From Solanum dulcamara (lineage: Eukaryota > Streptophyta > Magnoliopsida > Solanales > Solanaceae), in the NCBI RefSeq assembly GCF_947179165.1, contig NC_077246.1, positions 70,032,421-70,096,420 of the forward strand: DNA of 64,000 bases. Reading direction: 5' to 3'. Below, piece after piece: positions 42,521-53,550 of this stretch. Below the pieces are notes generated by a model. The model worked only from the letters and a program-made list of their open reading frames with translations. It was not told the DNA's origin and made no database searches. A program made the translations under genes and the position numbers. Within the stretch, counting starts at the first letter, position 1. Every line of letters begins with the position of its first letter.

Positions 42521-44790
42521 ACAAGATGACTGGTTTTTCCAAGTCCTAACTATCCTATAAATACTACTGCCAGTACAAATCTGATAAGCTTTTGCTGTAT
42601 ATACACCAGTTCATGAGAAAAGGAAGAGAATGAGAAGAAAGAATATCTTGAGATGATATCAGTTCTACTCAAGAGTTTACAACAGGGGGTTCCCTCTTTA
42701 ACTATTTTTCTCCTTTGAGTTCCTGCTGTTGTGTTGTGGAGAAGAATCTTAAGAGGATAATGAATCTCCTACTATATGTATTATGAGAAGAAGAAGAAAA
42801 AACAAAAAAGGTTTTCCGGCTATGTAAAAATAGATGATTTTCCCACTTTTATGTGTTTTTGGTATATGAAAGGCTGAGGAAGAGAGGGAGCAATAAGTGT
42901 GCTTATCCTTCATGTTTTGTTTTAGAGGAGCACTATGTATTATGGAATCCTTCAAGTTTTGTTTTAGAGGAGCACTATGTATTATGGAATAAAGTTTGCT
43001 GCTTTTTGTAATACTATGGATCTTTGAGATAACATCTATAATATTTGTGTCTTGAAGCACCATCTTTTGTTAATAATTTATTGTGGAATTGCATTTTCAG
43101 CATCTTGATTATGCATGTTTTCTTTTCGGATATGAATTATCGGAAATAATCTTTCTATTTCAAAAAGGTAGATTTCAAAAAGGTTGAGAGATAAGGTGTG
43201 CGCACATCACATCCTCTGTTGATGTTGTTGTTGTCATACTGATAGGAATTATCGGAAATATATCTCTTTACTCAATAAAGATAGAGCTAAAGTTTTGTAC
43301 TCCACTTGTAGGAGAGATTATACTCTGATTATTATGTTGTTGTTGCTGCTGCTTTGCTTTATTGATATGATTCTTGAATTGTTAATGTTGAAAGCATCTG
43401 ATTGTGTTTTAATCTTAGCTTTAGCTTTATTAATGTGAAAGTATCCATAGATTCTGTAATGTGTTTCTTGAGTTTGGAATATTAGAAATGAGTGACTTTT
43501 TGACTTTTCAAAGAGGGATAAATAATATTTCTAGCATATACTTTCTCTAGTTGGATTCATCAAGAAGAATGGAAAAAAGCAAAAGACTTGAGCAAGTACA
43601 GTTGATTGTACTGATCTTTTCAGCACCTATCAAGAAAGGAATGATGGATCTTGTAGTTTTTTGTTGATGTGTGAGTGGTGATAATGGAATCTTCAAAGAT
43701 TAAGCTCTATTTTGGATCTTGTAGCATATGCCTTTTTGAGTTTGTAGGCCTTGAACATACAGATATTGCCAATCTACTAGGTGTGGTACATATTCTTCCA
43801 TCAGTTTCATGTTATCCTTTCACGATATGACTTTTGAATTTTGAGATTTTTAAACATAACATGGTATTGTAAATCAAAGTAAGACACCTAAATTAAAACG
43901 AAAAAAAAAAAAATGATAATAAATCTCCTCTACAGTAGGAGAAGAAACAAAAAGAGATTCCTTGCTATGTGATAATTCATGTTTTTCCATATACCTTTAT
44001 GATGTATTTTTGGAATAAGGAAGTATTAGAGCTTATCCTTTAATTATGTTTAGAGGAGCACTAAGTAATAAAGTTTATTGCTTTAATAATGCAATAGATC
44101 TATAATAATGTGTTTGAAATCACAAATACAAAACAATCTCTTATATTACTGTTGTTTTTTCTGCTTTACTGATGTGAATCTTATTAGTGTGCAACTTGAT
44201 GTAAGTTATAGTATAAAAGCATCTAATTGACTTTTATGTTTTATACATGTGGAAGTATCCACAAATTATGTGGTGTGTTTCTTGAGTTTGGGATATTTTG
44301 TAGCATATTATTAAGCATATACTAATATTCATCTCAATTTTCTTCTTCTAAAGAACATATGAGTACTATTTTCTTATTAGTTCGTTCTAAATATAATGTA
44401 GAATTCTAAATTTGGTAGAAATTAAGTTTTTATAATCACACAAATGTTATGATATTTTTAAATCCATAAGTTTCAAAAAATTAATAGCCGCTCAATTGTT
44501 ATGACATGTTTATTTTAAGATTAAGGATTCAAAGTTTTTATTTCTTTTTTTTTAAAAAGAAACTATGTGATTAATCAAACTATGTTATACAAATTGAAAC
44601 AATCATTACTAAACGATGTTGTTACCACTTACATAGAAGAGTCTCGGCTCTTGTCATCTCGAATAAGTATTCTCTTCACGTGATATGGTGGAATGAATGA
44701 AATTTTTCAACCATTAACTAGTTCTGAATTAGTTATACTAATCAAAAAACATAGAAATAGTTAACGTTTTATCAATAGTAAGCGCCTTAA
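42521..44790. repeat. PPCK copy a 3' flank, internally duplicated
   Basis: 42755-43080 (GAATCTCCTACTATATGTATTATGAGAAGAAG...GGAGCACTATGTATTATGGAATAAAG) is repeated in diverged form at 43915-44110, and again on the minus strand downstream of PPCK copy b (about 55060-55225). Within it, a 44-bp unit around TTTTGTTTTAGAGGAGCAC is tandem at about 42915 and 42958. A retroposon scrap (GTGTGCGCACATCACATCC...TTGTTGTTG) is at 43195-43237. No other gene. Confidence 0.65.
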
Positions 44791-44800
44791 TATTATCTTT

Positions 44801-45425
44801 GGAATAGGAACTAAAATGTCCTCGAACTATTGGAAATAGTACAAAAATGTTTCTCATCCACCTATTGGGCCTAAAATGCCCTTGACATTCACTTTTAGAT
44901 TAAAAAATGACCTTTTTTTAACGGAAAATAGATTGATAAGGGCATTTTTGTACCATTAACAATAGTTCGAGGGTATTTTAGGCCCTTTTAACAAAATTTT
45001 AATTAAATAATTTGAATAATTTTTTTAAACACGTGATGGTCATCTATTGGTTACAATTTAATTATTTAAAATTAATTATAAATCAAAATTTATTTAACAA
45101 AATTTTAATTTAATAATTTGAATAATTTTTTAAACACGTGACAGTCATCTATTGGTTACAATTTAATTATTTAAAATTAATTATAAATCAAAATTTATTT
45201 AACAGAATTTTAATTACGGAAAAGAGTAAAATGCCATTGAACTATTGAAAATTGTAAAAAAATACTTTCATCCATCTATTGGGTCTAAAATGCCCTTTTT
45301 CGTTAAAGAAAATGTCATTTTTGGACCTAAAGGTGGATGTTAATGGCATTTTAGGCCCAATAGATGGATGTGGGCATTTTTGTACCATTTTCAATAGTTT
45401 GATGACATTTTAGGCCCTTTTCCGT
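44801..45425. mobile_element. Composite Mutator-type fold-back MITE, 625 bp, perfect 9-bp target duplication
   Basis: ATTATCTTT flanks the element at 44792-44800 and 45426-45434. It consists of one fold-back unit (44801-about 44989), a ~106-bp segment repeated twice (starts 44990 and 45096), and a second fold-back unit (about 45229-45425). Each fold-back carries CCTAAAATG(C/T)CC...GAACTATTG(G/A)AAAT(A/G)GTACAAAAATG and its complement. A single unit of the family lies at 57011-57194. Confidence 0.8.
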
Positions 45426-45434
45426 ATTATCTTT

Positions 45435-45870
45435 ATTAGCAACAAAAAAAGGCATAATAAATAAACAAACACTCAAATTTGACTTTAGCTAAAGTAAATA
45501 TACTTTAACTTTTAGTATGCAAATCTAAACATCTCAATTCGTTTTCTCTATGATAGTTCAATATTTCAACTTACAAAATAATCATTCAAACAACTCAAAA
45601 ATTTATGTGTTATGTCAACTAAGTTATTCATGAGATACAGTGTGGATAGATTGGAGTATTAAATTGTCAATTGAGACCAAATTAAAATATTTGAGATGTG
45701 CACTTTTAGAGTACTTATTTGTCTGCTGAAATCAAATTTGAACGTCTTTTTATGGATTATGCCAAAAAAAAATTGAAATGTTGAGTCATGTCAGAAACAA
45801 CCCATTTATCTCACAAAGATAGAAATAAGTTCTTACATATACTTTTTTTCTCGAATGTTGTTATTGTTGT
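45435..45870. other. Intergenic
   Basis: No gene; ends with a TTGTTATTGTTGT retroposon-like tail against the Stowaway end. Confidence 0.45.
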
Positions 45871-45871
45871 A

Positions 45872-46290
45872 TTCCCTCCGTCCTATTTTATCTGACACCG
45901 TTTGACTTGGCTTGTCATTTTAAGAAAAAAAGAATTTTTTTTGAAACTTGTGGTCTAAAAAAATTCTTAGATTTTTTATTTTTTTTATGACAAGAAAATC
46001 CGCAACCGCTATTTATTGGATGCGCACAAGATAAAACTTTCACTTCTATGCAATAGCTCGCAACCACACAGAAGAGGTAACTGCACTAGGCAAGCCTGGT
46101 GCGATGAGCTCAATCAAGAAGATAAACCTCTTGATTTAGCTGGCAAAAGATTTTGAACCTGAGACCTCCAACAGTGTGGTTATAAATTATTTCATAAAGA
46201 ATAAAATAAAAATTTTAAAATAAAATTATTTTTAATTACAATAAATTGATATTTTTTGGAATGAACTTAAATAGAAGAGCGCCACATAAA
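45872..46290. mobile_element. Stowaway MITE split by a SINE
   Basis: Left end after TA: TTCCCTCCGTCCTATTTTAT, the canonical CTCCCTCCGTCC end. The body resumes after the SINE at about 46185 and runs to ATTGATATTTTTTGGAATG...GAGCGCCACATAAA; the right terminus is eroded. Confidence 0.6.
45988..46183 (-). mobile_element. tRNA-derived SINE (minus strand) nested in the Stowaway
   Basis: On the minus strand it has GGAGGTCTCAGGTTCAAAATC, where GGTTCAAAATC (46149-46159) is a pol III B box. It is followed by GCCAGCTAAATC, GAGCTCATCGCACCAGGCTTGCCTAGTGC and an end CTTGTCAT before an A-rich tail. Confidence 0.65.
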
Positions 46291-46299
46291 ATCATTTCC

Positions 46300-48240
46300 A
46301 ATTCAATACCAATTCGTACACTATTTTAGTGTTACAATTAAATGGACAAGTCAGAAGAAGTTGGTGATGGATTCTGACAATTAAATGGACAGGTCAGAGG
46401 AAGACGATGGACCAGAACTAGCAACTGCCAGACAGACATCACATGTGATAAGTCAAATTATCTCATTTTCCAACTTCCAATAAGTAGAAAAATTGCAACA
46501 GAAAAAAACTATATGATAAAGACAGGTTGCATAGATCAGTGTACTGACCTATCAAATGGAACCATGTGACCCTGCTTTATAAACGGAAATGTTCAAATAT
46601 GTGATTGAATTTTGAAAAAAAAAATTATTTATGTTATATATTTAAAGTTTGGCTCATCTATGTCATTGCCGTTTGAGAAAAGACTAATTTATATAATTAT
46701 TTTCTAACTCCAGTTTTGCAAAACTATTCAAACAACTTTTAACACTTTTCTATTGGAGTTTTGAATCAAATATACTCTTTTTGCTTCTTTTTTTCAATAA
46801 CACATGAAGAACATCAAGAACTCCAAATTTTCAACTTCGTCGATTTTTCACGAAATCACCTCAAATTTCAATAGTAGCATGTCCTCGAGCTAGATATCAA
46901 AATCCAATATCTTTTGAGTTCGAATTCAACTTAATCCAACAAGATACGCTTAATTTTTTTTCAAAGTTTTAAAATTTTAGCCTACTTTAATGAAGAAATT
47001 TTCGCCACAATTTCAAATTACTTGAAAAATTGATCAACTTTAATAGGGTAAAAATATGAGGAAAATTGATCCACTTTAATAAGGTCAGGGGTAAGAATGA
47101 GACACCATTAACAATTAACACAGGGCTATGTTATTCTAATTTGGATTACTGCATTTTCTTAAATTTGTCATAATATTTCACTAAGACAATCAAATTAAGT
47201 TTTGTTATAATTGAGCACCTTAATTCTTAATGAATTATTCTACTAATTCCTAATGGATATTTTTCATTTGAATATGAGATAGTTAAGTTAATCAAATAAA
47301 ATATGTTATCTTCTTTAATTATACACATCAACCTCAAATATAAATATCTAAAATTTTATATATTATTAGGGCGAATACATATAATTAAAGAAAATGACCT
47401 AAAACTAACCTACATAATACACGAATGAAAACACATGAAAAAAAAGTAATCTAAATTTAAATTATTTAATTAAAACATATTTTTTCGAGATATTTATGTG
47501 CGTAGGTTGGATGTCATACTCACGTAATATAATACGAGTAAGGATATTTTATACAAATTGTAGATTGAATTTATTTATTTATTTAGATGTAATTTGATTT
47601 GTATTATAACTTTAATTAATACAGTTCATACTATATTTATTTATTGAGTGAAAAAACACTCTCAACAAATTGAATAGAAATAGTTACCCCCTTATGCAAT
47701 ATTTATCGGTGAGATTTATTTTTTCTTGAATACATACATTTTTAGAACTAAAATATGAAAATATATAGCTACTATGTATTACACTACTAAAAGTTATTAT
47801 TTTTCCATTGAAAAATATTCAGTAGCAATATTCAAAGATGTTTTAATGGAATCTCTAAGAAAAGAAAAAAATAGTAATATTTTCATATGAAAAAATTAGG
47901 AAGTTTTCTACTATTTTAGTAAGAATATGTTTTTTACCATGCATTTTTTTCAGTGAGCTAATTCAATGAAAAATAAGTGACAAAATCATGTATTATACGA
48001 CAAACTTTCCACTAATTTAGTGTGAGAAAAACCTTTATTTCTTATAATTGTAGATATAAACTACTCATATTTTCACATAAACAAAAGCATTCAAATAATA
48101 TATTAATTGATTTCATATAATTAGGCATTTCTTCTGAAAAATATTGTATAAAGAGAGGTATTGTTTCTCAACCGTTAACGTCAAGCAGATAAAGTGAAAT
48201 TAATTCTCATTTATTTTAAGTTTGACTTAACTTTAACATA
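46300..48240. other. AT-rich gene-free stretch
   Basis: Only a short duplication (AATTAAATGGACAAGTCAGA at about 46336 and AATTAAATGGACAGGTCAGA at about 46379) was seen. No ORF supported. Confidence 0.5.
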
Positions 48241-48252
48241 GAACGTTGAATT

Positions 48253-48260
48253 TATAAATA
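48253..48260 (+). promoter_or_regulatory. TATA box of the cysteine-rich gene
   Basis: TATAAATA followed by GCAAACAATTTGCTTAATC, 62-69 bp before the ATG. The paralogue at 50868 has TATAAATA at 50792 and the same following text. Confidence 0.65.
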
Positions 48261-48321
48261 GCAAACAATTTGCTTAATCAAAACACACAAAAGTTCTCAA
48301 TTTTACTACAAATTATAAATC

Positions 48322-49187
48322 ATGAATTTTACTAAAGCTTTAGGGATAATTTTTTTAAGTTTGATTTTTATAACAAATGTTGAAGCTATTGATGAGGGTA
48401 TAAAAGTATCTTGCCAAAAGAAATGTCGAACATGGTGTGTCTTTGATTTTTGCTATCGAAATTGTTTGAAGAATTATTGTCATGAACATCCTCCTATTTC
48501 TTCTAAAGTATTCAATTGTCAAGCCACTTGTTCGACTCATCGTTGCTCTGAATTTAAAAAAGGTATATAGTTTTTCTCCTGTTTATAATGATCAAGCTTT
48601 TGAAAAATCGTAAATATTATTTAAGAGAATTGTGAAGGTGTGGTTAGTTAGCTATCAAGAAGAGGAGGAGAAGAAGGAGAAGGAGAAGCGTTTAGTCAAT
48701 TTTTAAGTGAAATATATATAAATATTTTTGATTAACAATAAAAGTTATTTTTCAGATTTTAAGATGGTGATTTTTTAAAGGACAAAATTATCTATATGAA
48801 ACTTCATATTTGTTAAATTTAAATTGGTCGTGACTTCTTTTTAGTAATTAAACATATAAAATGACTTTTTGAAAATATTGGTCAAACATAAACTACTAAG
48901 AAAAATACTTTCTAATTTTACTTAAGTCAAACACAAATTGTTAGTCTCTAATACTACTACTCACTTTTTTTTTTCAAAAAGTATTTTTAATAATAATATA
49001 AATTGTTAAAATAAATTGATTTTGACAATTTGACCAAATATATTAAAGTTTGTAAATTCAATAATTTCCTATGTTTGTTCCAAATATTACATTAGTATCT
49101 ACATTTAACATTTTTTTTGGCACAGATGGAAAGCTAATGGAAAATTGCTTGGATGAATGTTCAACAAAATATTGTATTCATGGTTAA
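48322..49187 (+). CDS. Small secreted cysteine-rich protein, thionin-like (2 exons, 100 aa)
   Basis: Exon 1 is 48322-48562 (GTATAT donor after an AAAAAAG run), exon 2 is 49126-49187 after CACAG; the join makes a GAT codon and ends at TAA. Signal peptide about 1-22 (MNFTKALGIIFLSLIFITNVEA). The mature part has twelve cysteines in a striking pattern: a C-x3-C-x3-C-x4-C-x3-C-x4-C block, followed by two further C-x3-C-x4-C modules (the CQATCSTHRC and CLDECSTKYC regions). Plants have many thionin-like secreted proteins with C-x3-C helical spacing; this is the likeliest family but the match is by pattern only. Expected to be extracellular, with defence or reproductive signalling roles possible. A decayed paralogue lies 2.5 kb downstream. 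AATAAATAA follows at about 49275. Confidence 0.75.
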
Positions 49188-49304
49188 TTCCATGTAATGT
49201 TATATATGCAAGTAAAAATAAATATGCAATCTTGATGACTACAAATGTAAATCAAGATTTATGCTTCTAATGAAATAAATAATTTGACAACCCGATGTTT
49301 TACT

Positions 49305-49410
49305 TGAGCTGAGAGTCTATCATAAACAATTTTTCTATTTTATAAGGTAAGAGTAAAGTTGCGTACATATCATCTTCTCCATGTCTCACTTGTGAAATTA
49401 CATTAGATAC
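49305..49410 (+). mobile_element. Diverged retroposon fragment
   Basis: GAGCTGAGAGTCTATCATAAACAA...GGTAAGAGTAAAGTTGCGTACATATCATCTTCTCCATG...CTTGTGAAATTACATTAGA follows the order of the (TTG)n retroposon core with many changes. It lies within the 3' flank of the cysteine-rich gene. Confidence 0.55.
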
Positions 49411-49554
49411 GTTGCTATTGACAATTACTAGATCTTTTGATTTTTTTTTTCTCTTCGCTTGGATTTTGTGTTGGATGAATGAATAAAGTCTTATACAGAT
49501 TGTTAAAAATAAAATGAAGCAACGTCCATAGTTTGGAACAAACTTTGAATTCAC

Positions 49555-50365
49555 TATATATATAATAAGCTATTGAAAGCTACATCATGAAATAATAATT
49601 AAACCATACCCACTCAACAATTAATATGAAAGGAAATAAGATGGTGGCTTGATTAATTTTTACCTCCAGCAGTTTCTATCAATTCTATAGACGTCGAGAG
49701 AACTTTGATTTAAGCCGCACACGATTTGGTATGATAAAATATTAACCCCTTTTTAATTTAATTCAGTTTTACATATCTATCAAGTGACTTAGGGGTATTG
49801 AATAAATTATGGATTTGGTTTATTAACCACCAACTAGAATAAATGAATAAATTATTTAATAAATGTCCATTTAAGTAATCATTTTTCAATTTAACTTTAT
49901 GGAAAGAGTCTTTTATGAAAGAGAGATGACTCGTTCTCGAAGTAACCTAACGGGTCATTACACCATGAAATTATATGAAAAGGTAAAGGTTGAGAATGAG
50001 AAAGAAATGAAATATAAATAATAATAAAAAATGCATTTTTAGAAAATATTAGAATAATAAAAATATTTTTAAAAAATTAATAGAAATAAAAAGTAAATTA
50101 AAATGAAAAAAATAAAAATATAAATAAAAGAAGAATTTTAAAAAGTTTCATGTAATTACATGGTGTAATCACACAAATTCCTTACCCTCCCTTGGGATTT
50201 GAAAAGTGTAATTACTCCCCTTCAATTACACTTAATTCCTCTCTTACCAAATAATTATTTGGTCAACCAAACATGCCAAAAAGTGTAATTATATTCAACT
50301 ACACCAAATCTCAATTACATTGTGGCTTTCCAAACATGCTCTTAATTTCTTTTACCAAAGTGTAT
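49555..50365. repeat. AT-rich region, probable degraded TIR element
   Basis: GTAACCTAACGGGTCATTACACCATGAAATTA (about 49940) and CATGGTGTAATCACACAAATTCC (about 50159), plus repeated CCAAACATGC at 50267 and 50331, suggest an inverted-repeat element whose ends I could not resolve. Confidence 0.35.
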
Positions 50366-50368
50366 GGT

Positions 50369-50628
50369 AACAACAACAACAACAATCCCCCAGTGAAATC
50401 TCACAACGTGAGGTTTGAGGAGGGTAAAGTGTACATAGACCTTACTCCTATCAAAGTAGGATGACTGTTTTCGAGAGACCCTCGGCTCAATAGAAGCATA
50501 AAAAGAGGCCAGATAAGGCTAAGAAGTACAAGAAGTTCAAAGCGTTATGTGAAAGCAAATAAAGTAAAGCAAATAACGAAAGTGTAACAGATAAAATCGA
50601 GTAATCAAAGTACAGAGTTGACTTAATA
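50369..50628 (-). mobile_element. (TTG)n-tailed retroposon, copy 4 (longest)
   Basis: Minus strand: AACAACAACAACAACAA tail, GTGAGGTTTGAGGAGGGTAAAG, TAGACCTTACTCCTA, CCCTCGGCTCAATAGAAGC, then a further ~120 bp (AAGCAAATAAAGTAAAGC...GAGTAATCAAAGTACAGAG) absent from the short copies. The longer head argues for a LINE-derived (RTE-like) 3' end rather than a short SINE alone. Confidence 0.75.
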
Positions 50629-50867
50629 GCCTGTTTGAATTGACTATTGACTTATAACACATAAGTCAAAAGTCGAAAGTTAAAAAATTTAATTTATGAC
50701 TTTTGAATTTATTTCAATTATTTTAACTTAAAATTAAGTGCTTATAATCACATTTTAAAATTAGTCAAATACTTTAACATAAAACTTTCAATATAAATAG
50801 CATCAATTTGCTTTAATCTAAACACACACAAATTCTCAATCCGTTATATTACTACAAACTATTAATA

Positions 50868-51775
50868 ATGAATTTTACTAAAGTTTTAGGGGTAATTTTT
50901 CTCAGTGTGATTTTTATAACAAATGTTGAAGCTATTGATGTGGTTGTAAAAGTATCTTGCCAAAAAAAAAATGTCGAGCATGGTGTGTGTTTGGTTTTTG
51001 CTATCAAAATTGTTTGAAAAATTATTGTCATGAACATCCTCCTATTTCTTCTAAAAAATTGAATTCTCAACTTACATGTTCAACTCATCGTTTCTTAAAG
51101 AAAATATTATTTAAAACAATAATGAAGGTGTTTGTTTGATAAATGATTTTCATATTATTGGTGAGGATTTTATTTCCGATCTTACAATCTTTTCTCTCAT
51201 TTTTCCCATCTTATTTATTTATTAAAAAAGGCGTTTGGTCAAGTTTTAGGTGAAAAACAATTTTTTTTTTCCTAATAGCAAAAGTTACTTTTCAAATTTT
51301 AAGCTAAAAATAGCTTTTCCAAAAAATAGGCATTTTTAATTTATTTTTAGTACAAAAAATTACTCATATAAAGCTTCATTTTTATTAAATTTAAATTGTC
51401 CATAGCTTCTTTTTCTTAATTTGACATGTAAAACGACTTTTTGAAAATATTGGTCAAAGACAATCTACTGATAAGAATACTTTTCAATTTATTTAAGTCA
51501 AGCACAAATTGTTATTCTCATAATTTTTTGAAAAGGAGTAATTTTAATTATAAAAGATACTTTTCAAAATAAATTGATTTTGACTGTTTGCCTAATATGT
51601 TAATTTTTGTATATTTAATCATTTTATATGTTTGTTTGTTCCATATGTAAAGTTAACATTACATTACTACCTAATTTATTGCATATAATTATTAATTTTT
51701 GGTTCAGATTGGAAGCTAATGGAAAATTGCAATAATGAATGTTCAACAAAATATTGCACCCAATATTGCTTCCCT
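50868..51775 (+). pseudogene. Frameshifted paralogue of the cysteine-rich gene
   Basis: Same signal peptide start (MNFTKVLGVIFLSVIFITNVEA) and core promoter (TATAAATA at 50792-50799) as the gene at 48322. The first cysteine is followed by a run of ten A where the sister gene has an eight-base AAAAGAAA, a +2 shift that destroys the frame. In the shifted frame, the second module has lost two cysteines (NSQLT and HRF) and the exon 1 donor is gone. Exon 2 is still recognisable at 51710-51775 (LMENC...CSTKYC, with an extra QYC). Clearly decaying. Confidence 0.8.
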
Positions 51776-53240
51776 ATAATGTTATGTTACTTATTTTGGA
51801 GTAGCAAAGTTATCTTGATGTCTATCAATGTAAATCAAGATCTATATTTTTAATAAAATAATACTTTTGATAATTTGACCTTCTAATTATTATTATTTTT
51901 CTTTCCTTATCATTTCTTTGTTTTTTTGACAGTCTAAATAAATACGATGCATCAAACTATTTTATTTCTATGAAATCAGATATCCTATATGTGTCCATCA
52001 ACTCAAACATGTTTGATGTACAATTGGTTGATCACTATTATGCACATTAAAGTGGCAGAGTAGATCGATGCACAAAGCATCCGTATTAACAGAATTTGGA
52101 GAAGGAGTGCATCCCAAAGAATGTGTTGTAGACAGTCAACCCTAATATATACATTAGCGGTTGCTTCCACGCCTCGAATCTGTGACATAAATAACTTTAT
52201 CGTTGCTCAAAGACTCTCTTTTTAAAGACTCAAAAACTGAGTTTGAACATTTTATATTCTTAAAATCTTCAAACTATATAATAAAAAAATAAAAAATAAA
52301 AAAGGAATCAAAACACATGCCAATTCTTTTATAGAATTCCATTCCCACTCTATAAAGCTACAAAAGCAACATTGGTGTTGTACTTATTCAAGTCCTTTCC
52401 CATTCTTCATCCACACTAACAAGCATATGCTAATAATATTTCCTCAAAGATATCTAAGAAGGATTGCCTTTCCTTTAATTATTCAATACTCAAGAAACAC
52501 ATTTAGAATAAATAAATAAATTTGTGGGTTCATGTCACCAAGGGGCTAGGGAGCAAAAAAATCTCCTAAGGGAGGGGTAAAAAAAATTAAAATTTAAGTT
52601 AACGGGCGATTTTTTTTTAAAGTGAGATTAAAGCTTTAACATGTGATGGATCAAATAGCTCTAAAGTATAATAGTAGGAGTAGGCGTATGGTTATAAGGA
52701 AAGTGAAACGGAGAGTAAATATAACCTATTTTTTAGAGTAACAAAGCGAATAAGACCTTTTCATGTTCTTAAAATGTTGCAAAAAGACGGTATAAATCAT
52801 CTTGAAACTGCTAATCCTGATATAAAGAATTATGTCAAATATAAAATAAAATAATCCACAATTTTTTCCAAAATTATAATTTGTTCTCCCAACAACCAAA
52901 CCACCCCATAGTCTACTTGAATAATTGATATTATTGCTTAGCTTCTAGACATTTTCCCTAAGTATCCTCTTTTCCATAGCATATCTTTTTCCCCTTCTTT
53001 TCTTTCAATGTGATGGAAAATATTATTTATTTATGAGTAAATTCCAAGCAACAATGAGAAAATTCAATATTGAACCAATTATGAAAGAAAACAAAAATAC
53101 ATATTACAAGCATTTTGACTAAAAGACTATTTGTTTGATTTGCTAACTTGGAAGAATTAAATCACGAAGGACCAAAAGTGCTATTATACCTTATTAATTT
53201 ATTTTAACCCTTGTGAAATTTTCAATTTTTGTAAACTGTT
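51776..53240. other. AT-rich gene-free stretch
   Basis: No gene or clear element seen. The minus ORF at 52003-52188 has no supporting feature. Confidence 0.45.
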
Positions 53241-53284
53241 TTTTCTGCAATCTACACCAAAAAAGAAGAAGCGTAAAACACATT

Positions 53285-53550
53285 ATGAGAGATGTTGAAG
53301 GGGGTTGGTTCTTGGTTGCTCCGTTATGCTTTTTAATGGGGCAAGTATGTTTTTCATTGTGATTTGCCTAGCTCGGCGAATCGCATCTCCACACAACGAA
53401 TTGCATTGCCAAACTCCTGATTATCTTCTTATCATTTTTTGTTGCATGTTTGGAATATGTTTGGTGTTCAATATATTTCTTGCGATAGTAAATCATGATT
53501 TACCGTTGGGTGCCCTTTCAATAAATCTATTAACTGATAAAACGATATGA
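53285..53550 (+). CDS. Small two-pass membrane protein ORF, probably frameshifted
   Basis: An ATG at 53285 opens MRDVEGGWFLVAPLCFLMG, which runs hydrophobic into a stop. One frame over, from 53326, MLFNGASMFFIVICLARRIASPHNELHCQTPDYLLIIFCC...VNHDLPLGALSINLL continues to a TGA at 53548. Joined by a single-base change near 53335-53345, they would give ~90 residues with two membrane segments and a polar loop. The text has balanced composition unlike the random AT-rich ORFs around it. I do not recognise the family. Either a recent pseudogene, a sequencing indel, or a 74-residue protein starting at 53326. Confidence 0.35.
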
